This document shows positions 26,342-35,751 of a stretch of DNA of 64,000 nucleotides, piece by piece. Source of the DNA: Paenibacillus sp. 37 (GTDB lineage: Bacteria > Bacillota > Bacilli > Paenibacillales > Paenibacillaceae); assembly GCF_008386395.1 (NCBI RefSeq), contig NZ_CP043761.1:1550001-1614000 (forward strand), read 5' to 3'. The translations under genes and the position numbers were made by a program. Under the pieces are notes generated by a model, which was not told the origin of the DNA, did no database searches, and saw only the letters and a list, made by a program, of their open reading frames with translations. Numbering within the stretch: the stretch's first letter is position 1; the number at the start of each line of letters is the position of its first letter.

Positions 26342-27331
26342 ATGATGAATATAGCAACGATTGGTACAGGGTCTATTGTGGATGCCATTTTAGCTGCGAT
26401 CAATGAATTGGAAGATGTTACTTGTACAGCGATGTACTCCCGGAAGAGAGAGACAGCACAGGAGCTTGCGGGTAAGTATGGGATCGGTACAATCTATACG
26501 GACCTGAAATCCCTATTATCAGATACAAATGTAGATCTCGTATATATTGCTTCACCAAACAGCATGCACTACGAACAGGCCTATCAGGCACTTCAACATG
26601 GCAAACATGTCGTCTGCGAAAAACCGTTCACGTCCACGCTTCAGGAAGCAGAAACGCTGATTGCACTTGCAAAAGAAAAGAATCTGTTGCTGTTTGAAGC
26701 CATCTCCAACATTCATCTGCCCAATATTAAAGTCATACAGGAGCAGCTACCAAAGCTTGGTCCGATCAAACTCATCCAGTGTAACTACAGTCAATACTCG
26801 CGCAAATACAATGATCTGCTTGCAGGGGAAACACCGAACGTATTCAATCCACAATTCTCTGGTGGAGCGCTGATGGATATCAATATTTATAATCTGCATC
26901 TGGTCATGAATCTGTTTGGGAGTCCGAATACCGTATCGTATACCGCGAATCAGCATGCAAACGGCATTGATACGTCAGGAGTTGTGGTTCTCCAATATCC
27001 GGAGTTTATTGCGGAATGTGTAGGTGCCAAAGATACAAACAGCATGAACTTTGTGCTCATTCAGGGCGAGAAAGGTTATCTTCAGGTTGTGGGAGGAGCA
27101 AACGGTTGCCGGGAGATCAAGCTTCAAGTCGGGAATGAGCCTGCTGAGGTGTATAATGCCCAGAGCCAATCCAATTGGCTGTACTATGAGTGGGAAGCGT
27201 TCAGGGACATCCATGAGAATGGGGATTACAAACGGTGTTACGAACTACTCGAACACAGCCAGTCTGTAATGAGTGTACTCATGAGTGCGCGCAAGAATGC
27301 CGGGATTGTATTTGCAGCGGACCAGCTTTAA
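26342..27331 (+). CDS. Gfo/Idh/MocA-family oxidoreductase (second of pair)
   Basis: A 329-aa protein of the same family as its upstream neighbour but only distantly similar to it. Landmarks: GTGSIVDAIL nucleotide loop, YIASPNSMHYEQAYQALQHGKHVVCEKPFTS, and GGALMDINIYNLHLVMNLFG, which carries the conserved Asp and His of the active site. ACAGGAGCG lies before two adjacent ATGs at 26342 and 26345. It ends three bases before the end of the convergent RpiR-type gene, with no terminator between them, so the two messages overlap at their 3' ends. Confidence 0.85.
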   Translation: MMNIATIGTGSIVDAILAAINELEDVTCTAMYSRKRETAQELAGKYGIGTIYTDLKSLLSDTNVDLVYIASPNSMHYEQAYQALQHGKHVVCEKPFTSTLQEAETLIALAKEKNLLLFEAISNIHLPNIKVIQEQLPKLGPIKLIQCNYSQYSRKYNDLLAGETPNVFNPQFSGGALMDINIYNLHLVMNLFGSPNTVSYTANQHANGIDTSGVVVLQYPEFIAECVGAKDTNSMNFVLIQGEKGYLQVVGGANGCREIKLQVGNEPAEVYNAQSQSNWLYYEWEAFRDIHENGDYKRCYELLEHSQSVMSVLMSARKNAGIVFAADQL

Positions 27332-27334
27332 TCG

Positions 27335-28129
27335 TTAATACGTATCGCTAATGCTCCCCATGTACAACATGTCGAAAATGTAGAGTATCGAGACCATCGA
27401 AGACATTTTGGATAGCCTTAATTGTTCATTGTATCCATAAGCCAGCAACGTTTCATCACAATGTCTGGACAGGGTTGAATGGTTGTTGCCCGTGACCGCG
27501 ATGACTTTCATCTGTTTGTTGCTTAGCACTTTGGCGGCTTCAATCATGGATTGGTTCTCACCTGTGTGAGATATAACAAAAGAGAGCGTCAGGCTATTGG
27601 GATTCATCGTGTTCAAATAATGCATGTTCGGACTGTTATGAGCAATCGCAGATATGCCGAGTTCATTCCACTTGGCACAAGCCTGTTGAGCCAGATAATA
27701 ATTCATATCACTGCCATAGACATCAATGCGTACAGATTCTTTGACCCAACTCGCGATTCGTAGCAAAACAGGAGCATTTAACATCCGGCGCGTATCATCC
27801 AGCGCCTGCTGGTACAGGTAAGGAACAGAGTCGATGGCAGCCAGCACGTTGCCTTGTTCTGCAATTTCATGATCCTGCGTTTGCAACGCGGAAGGCATGC
27901 GTTGATATTCAAGAGCAAGCTTTAACTGAAAGTCTGGGTACCCCTTGGTACCCAGCTTTTTGCATAGACGAACAATGGTGGATGAGCTTGTATAGGTCTG
28001 TTGAGCCAGTTCATGGGCTGTAGAATCAAATACAACTTCGGGATTGTTCAGAATATAGTCCACAATATGTTTCTCCTGTACCGTTAATTGTGAAGCATAT
28101 TTTAATTTTTGAAGTAGTTTGGATTCCAT
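27335..28129 (-). CDS. MurR/RpiR-family regulator with SIS domain
   Basis: A 264-aa regulator. The N-terminal HTH_6 domain spans residues about 1-75 (LTVQEKHIVDYILNN...YTSSSTIVRLCKKLGTKGYPDFQLKL). A sugar-isomerase (SIS) phosphosugar-binding domain spans about 120-245 (RIDVYGSDMNYYLAQQAC, SLTLSFVISHTGENQSMIEAAKVL, KVIAVTGNN). The ATG at 28129 lies 13 bases after GAGAGGA. An in-frame upstream extension to 28261 exists but lacks a better start. It probably senses a sugar phosphate and controls the adjacent oxidoreductase pair. That link rests on neighbourhood alone, since the genes are convergent rather than divergent. Confidence 0.8.
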   Translation of the reverse strand: MESKLLQKLKYASQLTVQEKHIVDYILNNPEVVFDSTAHELAQQTYTSSSTIVRLCKKLGTKGYPDFQLKLALEYQRMPSALQTQDHEIAEQGNVLAAIDSVPYLYQQALDDTRRMLNAPVLLRIASWVKESVRIDVYGSDMNYYLAQQACAKWNELGISAIAHNSPNMHYLNTMNPNSLTLSFVISHTGENQSMIEAAKVLSNKQMKVIAVTGNNHSTLSRHCDETLLAYGYNEQLRLSKMSSMVSILYIFDMLYMGSISDTY

Positions 28130-28266
28130 ACAGTTGTTCCATTCCTCTCTATAATCATCCCAGAGCATATTTCTCCAAACATCATAACCTGCGCTTATTG
28201 ATTTCTCAATCTGCATAACCGAGCCCAGTGTAATCTGTTGAATTTCCTCGCTACACTCCACATCAT

Positions 28267-29100
28267 TCAGATCTGACTTTCCGCCAGTTGCTGACGACTA
28301 TTCCACGACGTGACCAGACGAAGGAGAACCACACTAATGAGCATGAGCACAGCTCCAATCATGAGTAACATCCAAGGACCAATCAGCAGCATGCCACTGG
28401 CTTGACCAGCGACTAAGGCGATGAGGGGAAGGACAATTAATCCGCCAAGCTGATAGGCTTCCTGGAACCCACGGACCTTGGCCGAGATGAGGACGTTTAA
28501 TAAAATGACCATAAGACTGCAAGCGGGAACAACCCAGACCACAAGTATGATCCAGTTCAGATTGGGAAACATCAACGTTCCAAACATGGGGTACATCAGA
28601 ATATTGGCAATGATTCCATAGATCAGGAAAGTAACCCAGGATAATAAAATGGAAGGGATCAGGGCAGCTAGCACTTTGCCTTTAAAAAGAGTGTTCATAC
28701 TGATCGGTGTGAATAACAACCCTTCCAGCGTCTTACGTTCCTTCTCACCAGCGAAACTATTGGCTGTCAGAATGCTGGAGGCCATCACCGGAATGATGAG
28801 AAACAAGGGAGCGAACATATACATGGCCAAGTAATAGACAATACGATGATTATCTGTAGGCATGGAAGCAAGCTGGGGAATCTGTCCACCATGGGTTAAC
28901 GCATCCAATGATTCGAGTAGAAAGCTGATGTTGCCCAGAGAACGAAGTTCCATTCTGGAGGCCGCCCACAGGAGGGCGGAGGGCATAATGATTCCAATAA
29001 TCAGTGGAACGATCAACATGGGCAACCAGAGCTGAACGCTGGCTGTGACGGACCGGATATCTTTACGTACCAGTGCACGTATGGCTTGGCGGTTATTCAT
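28267..29100 (-). CDS. ABC-2 type transporter permease
   Basis: A 277-aa membrane protein with six predicted helices. A large extracytoplasmic loop between helices 1 and 2 is followed by MASSILTANSFAGEKERKTLEGLLFTPIS, the cytoplasmic coupling-helix motif of ABC-2 exporters. It overlaps the upstream ATPase gene by 8 bp, so the pair is translationally coupled. Such pairs export peptides, antibiotics or lipids, or act in stress sensing. No substrate is apparent. Confidence 0.85.
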   Translation of the reverse strand: MNNRQAIRALVRKDIRSVTASVQLWLPMLIVPLIIGIIMPSALLWAASRMELRSLGNISFLLESLDALTHGGQIPQLASMPTDNHRIVYYLAMYMFAPLFLIIPVMASSILTANSFAGEKERKTLEGLLFTPISMNTLFKGKVLAALIPSILLSWVTFLIYGIIANILMYPMFGTLMFPNLNWIILVVWVVPACSLMVILLNVLISAKVRGFQEAYQLGGLIVLPLIALVAGQASGMLLIGPWMLLMIGAVLMLISVVLLRLVTSWNSRQQLAESQI

Positions 29101-29998
29101 GGTGGTGTGCCTCCCTTATGGCAAAATAGATACTTTCCAGATCACTGCCCGTGATGCGGGCCTGATAGACTTGACCATGCTCCGTTAATTGCCTTAGCAG
29201 TAATGGAATATCTTCACGCGATGTAAGCTGGAATGTCGCTTGATGTGCGGAGATTATTTCAGGTGTAAAGTTGGTTGCCGTGTGCCATCCATCGGACATG
29301 TCGGCTTCTACTTCGAGCTTCGGAGTGGACAGGTACCGGCTAACAATCTCCTGTTCCGTGCCTTCCTCCACGATGCGCCCCTTTTCCATGAAAATATAAT
29401 GATCACAGACGGCTGACAGTTGGGACAGCACGTGGGATGAGACCAGAATTGTCATCTTTTCTTCCTTATTTAACTGACGGATAATGCGCAGCACCATCTG
29501 AATTCCATCCGGATCCAGGCCATTGGTGGGCTCATCCAGAAACAGGATGGAAGGACGATGCAAGAGTACTCGTGCAAGGCCCAAGCGTTTCTTCATGCCT
29601 GTGCTATAGGTGCCGACTTTTCGATGCTGATAATCCTGCAACTCGAACAGAGTTACAAGCTCTTCGATTCGTTTCTGGGCATGCTTCAGGCCAAAAACAT
29701 CTGCGAAGAAAGTCAGATTGTCACGCCCGCTCATATTTTCATATAATCCACTTTGCTCGGTAAGAGTGCCACACATGGCCAGTACTTTCTCTGCCTCACA
29801 AGCGGCATCCAATCCGTTAATGGTTACCTGTCCACCGGAAGCGCCCAAGACCCCATTCATGATACGGATCAGTGTAGTTTTGCCCGAACCATTAGGTCCA
29901 ATCAACCCGGTGACACTGCCTTGTTTAACTGTGAAACTGACATCATGTAGTGCTTGATGCACCTTGAATTGCTTGGATATGTTACGTACTTCGATCAT
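29093..29998 (-). CDS. ABC-2 exporter ATPase
   Basis: A 301-aa CcmA-like ATPase. Walker A GPNGSGKTT, signature YSTGMKKRLGLARVL, Walker B SILFLDEPTNGLD and switch His in VSSHVL are intact. A C-terminal extension (about residues 215-301) with TLTEHGQVYQARITGSDLESIYFA-like pattern is common in drug- and bacteriocin-exporter ATPases. GGTGAATA before the ATG is a weak ribosome binding site. It forms a two-gene operon with the permease. No sensor kinase adjoins it, so regulation is unknown. Confidence 0.88.
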   Translation of the reverse strand: MIEVRNISKQFKVHQALHDVSFTVKQGSVTGLIGPNGSGKTTLIRIMNGVLGASGGQVTINGLDAACEAEKVLAMCGTLTEQSGLYENMSGRDNLTFFADVFGLKHAQKRIEELVTLFELQDYQHRKVGTYSTGMKKRLGLARVLLHRPSILFLDEPTNGLDPDGIQMVLRIIRQLNKEEKMTILVSSHVLSQLSAVCDHYIFMEKGRIVEEGTEQEIVSRYLSTPKLEVEADMSDGWHTATNFTPEIISAHQATFQLTSREDIPLLLRQLTEHGQVYQARITGSDLESIYFAIREAHHHE

Positions 29999-30381
29999 GT
30001 ATATTCACCGTCCGATCTGAGTTTGGAGATTATACGTGCGGTAGGCTGATATCGTTCAAATGGACGATAAAAAAGATGTTTTCCTCCTTCAATAGTCCCG
30101 AATGCAGGATGCACATTTACCCTGAAGTCTGCCTGAAATCGGGTCTCAGGTTTGTTTTCACTCTGCCTTGTAACATGTATCCTTATTTTAGGGTAGAACA
30201 TCCGTTTCATTGCTATTCATAATGTGGTAATGAAAGATAAGGCCATACGTCTCATGAATGCCTGAAATATGCATATACGCCGGTCTTGGTTATCCAGGGC
30301 CGGCTTGACGTGATGTTTTGGCGTGCCTGTCACGGGGAACGTCTGTTTCTAACGATTACATAATGAATTCGTCTAACACAT

Positions 30382-30402
30382 CCATACGAATATATCGTAT
30401 GG
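30382..30402. promoter_or_regulatory. Palindrome upstream of the HSP90-like gene
   Basis: CCATACGA, ATATA, TCGTATGG: a perfect 8-bp inverted repeat with a 5-bp spacer, 40 bp before the start codon at 30443. It could be an operator for an unidentified repressor. The CIRCE heat-shock element (TTAGCACTC) is not present. The rest of the 440-bp upstream gap shows no gene. Confidence 0.4.
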
Positions 30403-30442
30403 GTACATATTGTGTTTGGACGTAGAGGAAGGTGAGTGAGTC

Positions 30443-32278
30443 ATGACAGCATCCAATGAATATCGATTTCAAGTGAATCTGAGCGGGATGATCCAGATTT
30501 TATCCAACCATCTATATAGTAGTCCCAAGGTGTTCTTGCGTGAACTCATGCAAAATGCAACAGATGCCATCACGGCACGCAAGGAAGTGGAGCCGGGATA
30601 TCAGGGAGAAGCACGAATCGAGCTGACAGGAACCGGTGATCAATTGACGATGATGGTGGAGGACAACGGAGTTGGCCTGACCGAAGCGGACATCCACGAG
30701 TTTCTGGCGATGATTGGACAATCCTCGAAGCGGGGACAACAGGCACTGCTGGATGGCGAGACATCGTTTATTGGGCGTTTCGGTATTGGTCTGCTCAGCT
30801 GTTTCATGGTAAGTCATGAGATCGTTATGCTGACTCAATCGATTAAGGGTGGTCCCTCGATGGAGTGGAGAGGTAAGCCGGATGGTACATATACGATTAG
30901 ACAATTGGACACACAGTTGTCCCCCGGAACGAAAGTATATTTGCGTTGTACACCGGATGCAGCACATTATTTTGAAACGGAGTATGTGAAAGAAGCTTTA
31001 TTTTACTACGGCGCTTTGCTTCCTTATCCGGTTACGTTGATACATGATGGGGTGCAGTCTGTTGTCAATCAGGATTCTCCGATCTGGCTTACACGCCCGG
31101 AACTTGCCCGTTCTTGCCGAGCGGAAGTGCTTGCTTTTGGTGAACGTCTGCTTGGGGAGAAGTTCCAGGATTTCATCACGCTTACAACGGCTTCCGGTCG
31201 TACGGGAGGCATTGCTTATGTTCTGCCCCATGCGGTGAATCTGAATGCCAAGCGTTCTCACCGGGTATACCTGAAGCGAATGCTGATCTCGGAGAAAGCC
31301 GAGAATATTTTGCCGGAGTGGGCGTTCTTTGTGAAATGCCTGATCTGGACTGATGAGCTTCAACCGACGGCATCAAGAGAACATTTCTATGAAAATGAAA
31401 AGCTGGAAGAGGTGCGCTCCGAGCTTGGAGACGTTCTGCGTATGGGGCTGGCTGACATGGCTGAGAATCAGATCGAACGTCTGCAGAAGCTGATTCGCCT
31501 GCATGCCCTTTCGATGAAAGCACTGGCCGTTCAGGATCAGGCGTTCTACGCGATGATTCACCGCTGGCTGCCTTTTGAGACGACGAGAGGACACCGGGAA
31601 CTGGGTGAACTGATTGATGAAGGGGATACGCTGTATTACACCGGCTCCATTGATGAATACCGCCAGATTCACCATGTGGCTTCAGCACAGTCCATGCTGG
31701 TCGTCAACGCAGGTTACATCTATGATAAGGAACTGATGGCGATGCTGCCTGTCATACTGAACAATGTACAGACCGAGCGGATTGAGCCAGATGAAGTATC
31801 GATGACATTCACGGATGTTGCACCTGCTGAACGTAACCAGTATTATGATGCGCTGCGTTTGGCAGATTCGGCATTACAACGCTTCCGCTGCCGGGCAGAG
31901 GTGAAAGGATTCAAGCCATCGGATCTGCCGGTGTTGTTTACCCTTTCGCAGGAGTCATCCACGCTGCGTGCGCTGGAAAAAGCAAGCGAAGAGAGCACAG
32001 ATTTATTCTCCTCTGTTCTCGGTTCGTTGTCGGCAGGCATTAATTCGGCAGGGTACTCGACGTTGTATCTGAATGTAAACAATCCCATCATTAAACGGGT
32101 GCTGACTTCACCAGATAATCAGATGACACCGATTGCTATAGAAATGTTGTATGTCAACGCACTGATGATGGGCCATTACGCCATGAACAAGCAGGAACTT
32201 GAAGTGTTGAATCAGGGAATTGTACGGTTTATTGATTGGGGTTTACGCGCAAATATGAACCATGAGGGAGATGCCTGA
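30443..32278 (+). CDS. HSP90-family ATPase (HtpG-like paralogue)
   Basis: A 611-aa GHKL ATPase with full HSP90 layout. The ATP-binding site has Glu34/Asn38 in FLRELMQNATDA, Asp74 in VEDNGVGL and the glycine loop GRFGIGLLSCF (about 111-121). The middle domain carries the catalytic-loop Arg312 in TASREHFYEN, equivalent to the conserved SRE of HtpG. The C-terminal dimerisation region spans about 480-611. Sequence away from these motifs is clearly unlike standard HtpG, so this is a divergent branch. There is no MEEVD tail. The gene is coupled (TGATG) to a helical-repeat protein. This suggests a dedicated chaperone and partner pair; the client is unknown. Confidence 0.85.
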   Translation: MTASNEYRFQVNLSGMIQILSNHLYSSPKVFLRELMQNATDAITARKEVEPGYQGEARIELTGTGDQLTMMVEDNGVGLTEADIHEFLAMIGQSSKRGQQALLDGETSFIGRFGIGLLSCFMVSHEIVMLTQSIKGGPSMEWRGKPDGTYTIRQLDTQLSPGTKVYLRCTPDAAHYFETEYVKEALFYYGALLPYPVTLIHDGVQSVVNQDSPIWLTRPELARSCRAEVLAFGERLLGEKFQDFITLTTASGRTGGIAYVLPHAVNLNAKRSHRVYLKRMLISEKAENILPEWAFFVKCLIWTDELQPTASREHFYENEKLEEVRSELGDVLRMGLADMAENQIERLQKLIRLHALSMKALAVQDQAFYAMIHRWLPFETTRGHRELGELIDEGDTLYYTGSIDEYRQIHHVASAQSMLVVNAGYIYDKELMAMLPVILNNVQTERIEPDEVSMTFTDVAPAERNQYYDALRLADSALQRFRCRAEVKGFKPSDLPVLFTLSQESSTLRALEKASEESTDLFSSVLGSLSAGINSAGYSTLYLNVNNPIIKRVLTSPDNQMTPIAIEMLYVNALMMGHYAMNKQELEVLNQGIVRFIDWGLRANMNHEGDA

Positions 32279-33333
32279 TGAAGACAGAGATGGATTTTGA
32301 AGATTTGATGGAAGAGGCCTATCAACTGCCTAATGGTCCTGCAAAGCTCGGTTTTTTGGAGGAAGCAGCGCGAGTAGCCGATGTGAATGGTATGGTTGAG
32401 GAGGCGTACGAAGCACGCTCCGAGATTGTGGATGCAGCCACCTTCTGTGGATATCCGATGAAAGCTTTGATCGCTTTTTCCTGGCAACTTGGCAAGTTCG
32501 ATCAGCAACCAGAGCTGTATGATGAAGAAACGTTATTATGGTCATATAAATGGATTCTCGGTAAAATGCCTGACTTCCCGGAAATATCACGTGACAAGAT
32601 CATGGAGCTGCTGGAGGACTTCGGAGCACGGTTCAAGTCTTATGGTTACAGTGAGCGTTCTTACTGGTACTATCGTTTCCGCATCTTTATGGATTTCGGA
32701 GAGCTGGAAGAATCAGGACGCAGTTATGACAAGTTCAGAACATTAGACCGCGACTTCATGAGTGACTGTGAGGCGTGTGAGCAGGATGAGATTATGCGAT
32801 ATTTCTTGTTAAAAGGAGACGATGAGAAGGTGTTGGAAGTGGCACAGCCTATTCTGAAAGGGCGTATGAGCTGTGCAGAGATTCCGCATCTGACTTTGTC
32901 TGAAATTTTGATGCCGCTATATCGGTTGGGACGGACTGCGGAAGCAGATAAACATCAGACCAAGGGATATCGCCTGATCAAAGGCCAGAACGATTTTGTG
33001 CAGAGTTTTGCAGAGCAGATGGATTATCTCACACGTACGAATCCGGCAAAAGGAATTGATATCCTCGAAGAAACACTGATGCTCGCAGCCGATCATGAAG
33101 ATGCTTACGCCAAAATGATGTATTATGCGAAGGCAGCTCCGTTATTGCGGCGTTGGGCGGAAGAAAAAGAGTCGGAAGGGTATCGCATGCGCCTGCCAGC
33201 GTCCTTCTCGTATGAAGGCGATCCAGGCGACTTGCTCAAGCTGGCCGATTACTTTGCGGAGCATGCTCAGACCGTTGCGGCCAAGTTTGATCAGCGCAAC
33301 GGGAACCGTCATGTATCTTCGTTGATCGAATAG
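32278..33333 (+). CDS. Alpha-helical (TPR-like) partner of the HSP90-like ATPase
   Basis: A 351-aa all-helical protein of unknown function. Repeating helix pairs with small/aromatic spacing (GPAKLGFLEEAARVADVNGMVEEAYEARSE, EESGRSYDKFRTLDRD, GDDEKVLEVAQPIL, LMPLYRLGRTAEADKHQTKG) look like degenerate tetratricopeptide repeats over most of the length. There is no signal peptide or membrane helix. Its ATG overlaps the stop codon of the HSP90-like gene, so the two proteins are made together. TPR proteins are classic HSP90 co-chaperones in eukaryotes; a similar role here is inference. A bidirectional terminator follows. Confidence 0.7.
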   Translation: MKTEMDFEDLMEEAYQLPNGPAKLGFLEEAARVADVNGMVEEAYEARSEIVDAATFCGYPMKALIAFSWQLGKFDQQPELYDEETLLWSYKWILGKMPDFPEISRDKIMELLEDFGARFKSYGYSERSYWYYRFRIFMDFGELEESGRSYDKFRTLDRDFMSDCEACEQDEIMRYFLLKGDDEKVLEVAQPILKGRMSCAEIPHLTLSEILMPLYRLGRTAEADKHQTKGYRLIKGQNDFVQSFAEQMDYLTRTNPAKGIDILEETLMLAADHEDAYAKMMYYAKAAPLLRRWAEEKESEGYRMRLPASFSYEGDPGDLLKLADYFAEHAQTVAAKFDQRNGNRHVSSLIE

Positions 33334-33391
33334 AGATGGATATAATTCGGTAACATGTAACTGATAGCTATTATAACGTAAGAAACCTAAA

Positions 33392-33443
33392 GAAACAGGC
33401 TTGTTCATGAAGGATCATTCCCTTCTGAACAAGCCTGTTTTTT
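33392..33443. terminator. Bidirectional terminator between the HSP90 pair and the SLH gene
   Basis: Stem AACAGGCTTGTTCATGAAGG with CCCTTCTGAACAAGCCTGTT, 17+ paired bases with a small mismatch, then TTTTTTT. It serves the + strand pair and the minus-strand gene at 33491. Confidence 0.85.
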
Positions 33444-33490
33444 TGCATCATGAGCATTATAAATCTAATCGGTATGAAGATGTTTTATTT

Positions 33491-35701
33491 TTATTGTGCT
33501 GAAGCCGCAGAAGGGACCGGCGCTGGTACTGGAACCGGTGCAGTTTCAGATGTCTCCTCTACAGCTTCGGCTTCTTCAGAAGGTTCTGCTTGCGGCTGCT
33601 GAGCAGCCATCAGTTCAGCGACGATTTGATCTGTTGGTTGGGTAAGCAGCGCATACATGATCGCAGCCTCTTCCTGACGAATCAGAGGTTTGCGGGAAAG
33701 GAAATCAACGGATCCATCTTCAAGCACTTTTACCTCAGGTCCATGGATACCAAGCTTCGCCATCATCTGAACGGCTGGTACAGCCCATGGGTCCGTATGT
33801 CCCGCAAGTTTGACATCCGTGAACAGTTCACTAGGATATTGCAATTGCAGAATTCTCCACATCATGACCATGGCTTCCTGTCGGATAATGACTTGATCCG
33901 GCATAAACTGCTGTTTGTCCTTGCCAGTAATCATACCCATTTCATATCCAAGTTGGATATATCCGGCTGCTGCATGGTCTGCCCAGTCAGTGCCTGCAGG
34001 GGGCGGTGTTTTGCTAGGCTTCAAACCACTCAGTTTAAGGGTGTTCTCAATAAATTCAGCTCGTGTCACAGCTGATTTCGGTTGGAAAGACTTGTTAGCA
34101 TCATTCTCATAATATCCAAGAGATTGGATGGCATAGATTGCTTCAGCATAAGGACTGTTATCACGAACATCCCGGAAGCCCATAGGCTTTTGCCCTTTTT
34201 TCTCATAACCCATGGGGTTGAGGTAAGGTTCTTTCATATAGATGGTTCCATCAGCATTTTTCTTAAATGCTGTGAATTGACCGGTCAATTCATCTTTGAA
34301 GAGATTATCTTCCACTTGAATCAGGTTGCGTTGACCCAGAAAAACGTCCGAAATGCTCAGTTGTCCAGGCTCTGTACCGTCATTTTTCAAGGAGCTGACG
34401 ATCGTGCTAATTCGCAGATCCGCGTACAATCCGTTGAAGCGTTGCAGCTCAGCTGCGGATTGCGGCGTGTATGCCTTGAACTGTACAGGCTCTGCATATT
34501 GCGGGAAGAAACTTTGAATGAATGCCGGGTAGAACAGATTACGAAGTGCTCCATTTTGATTATACGTCAGGAAAACGCCTGTATTTTGCTCGGGAATAAG
34601 GAAGAGATAAGAGCTGAATCCGGTCAGGTCGCCTCCTTTTGTAATGATACTTGGACTACTTCCTGCTCCGGGAAGCTGAAATGCAGCTTCGAATCCATAC
34701 GTGGTGTTTGGTAACAGTGGATGAATGGAAGAACGGTACTGTTCCATGCTTTTCACCGTGGATTCCTTGAGAATCCGCTCGTTGTCCTTCACGCCATCAT
34801 TCAGAAACGCAATCATGAACTTCCCGATGTCCTCAGCAGTGGACAACATGCCACCTTGAGGCATTGGTGTTGGAGAGATGGTGTACAGATCAAGCGGATT
34901 GTGTGCCGCATCATAACCTGTAGCTAGCTGCTTTTGGAACTTTTTGTCCAGCATGAAACTGCTGTTATCCATTCCCAACGGTTTGAAGATATGTTGTTGC
35001 ATGTAGGATTCAAAAGGCTCGCCGCTTACATTCTCAACAATCATGCCAAGCAGCAAAAACGAGAAGTTATCGTACATGTAGGCGCTACCAGGCTCGCGAA
35101 CGACAGGAGGCATGTGTTGCTGTGCGTAATCCTCCATCGCTATGTACTTGTCGAAATCAGTATGGATGTCTTCCTGCTGCGGATCACGGATCTCGAATCC
35201 GGTCGTGTGTGTCAGCAGGTTCTCCACAGTTACAGGTTTGTCAAAAGGATTATCGAATTCGAGCCCTTTCACATAGGTCTGAAAATCAGCTTGCAGATCA
35301 ACCTTGCCTTGCTCTACCAGCTGCATTACAGCTGCTGACGTGAACGTTTTGGAGACAGAGGCTACACGGAAGGCAGTCTTTTTCGGATCGATCGCTGTTT
35401 TGCTCTCCACATCGGAGAATCCGTATCCTTTTTCCGCCAGAACTTTGCCATCCTTCACAACAACAACGGAGGCTCCCACATAATGGGGCTTTGCCTCAGG
35501 TGAATCGAAGAATGAATCCAGAAAAGCTGTAGCCGATTCAGTTGTCAGCGCTTTCGTCTTTCCCTGTTCAGCAGCTACTTGAGTTGCAGTCTCCGCCTGA
35601 ACCGCGGCGGGTACCCATAGACTGAGAGACAGAACCACAGCCATAAAAGCTCCTGTTAGGGAGGTGAACCTGAAACGGGTCTTTCGTTTGGATAAATGCA
35701 T
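33491..35701 (-). CDS. SLH-anchored beta-lactamase-fold serine hydrolase
   Basis: A 736-aa extracellular protein. It has a signal peptide (about residues 15-36, cleavage after VQA) and a class C beta-lactamase/DD-peptidase-type domain (about 50-385) with the catalytic SVSK at 115-118 and YDN at 210-212. The third motif resembles KGG. A linker is followed by three S-layer-homology repeats (about 520-700: AIYAIQSLGYYENDANKSFQPKSAVTRAEF and following) that bind the cell wall. The acidic, Pro/Glu-rich tail ends in PVPVPAPVPSAASAQ. Likely a wall-bound D-Ala peptidase, esterase or beta-lactamase. AAAGGAGTG precedes the ATG. Confidence 0.85.
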   Translation of the reverse strand: MHLSKRKTRFRFTSLTGAFMAVVLSLSLWVPAAVQAETATQVAAEQGKTKALTTESATAFLDSFFDSPEAKPHYVGASVVVVKDGKVLAEKGYGFSDVESKTAIDPKKTAFRVASVSKTFTSAAVMQLVEQGKVDLQADFQTYVKGLEFDNPFDKPVTVENLLTHTTGFEIRDPQQEDIHTDFDKYIAMEDYAQQHMPPVVREPGSAYMYDNFSFLLLGMIVENVSGEPFESYMQQHIFKPLGMDNSSFMLDKKFQKQLATGYDAAHNPLDLYTISPTPMPQGGMLSTAEDIGKFMIAFLNDGVKDNERILKESTVKSMEQYRSSIHPLLPNTTYGFEAAFQLPGAGSSPSIITKGGDLTGFSSYLFLIPEQNTGVFLTYNQNGALRNLFYPAFIQSFFPQYAEPVQFKAYTPQSAAELQRFNGLYADLRISTIVSSLKNDGTEPGQLSISDVFLGQRNLIQVEDNLFKDELTGQFTAFKKNADGTIYMKEPYLNPMGYEKKGQKPMGFRDVRDNSPYAEAIYAIQSLGYYENDANKSFQPKSAVTRAEFIENTLKLSGLKPSKTPPPAGTDWADHAAAGYIQLGYEMGMITGKDKQQFMPDQVIIRQEAMVMMWRILQLQYPSELFTDVKLAGHTDPWAVPAVQMMAKLGIHGPEVKVLEDGSVDFLSRKPLIRQEEAAIMYALLTQPTDQIVAELMAAQQPQAEPSEEAEAVEETSETAPVPVPAPVPSAASAQ

Positions 35702-35751
35702 GCAAACACTCCTTTATGAAAATATTTACAAAATAGTTACCTACCCATGTA

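Noticed and set aside
30382..30402. A CIRCE-type heat-shock operator before the HSP90-like gene
   Set aside because: The palindrome CCATACGA-ATATA-TCGTATGG does not match the CIRCE consensus TTAGCACTC-N9-GAGTGCTAA.
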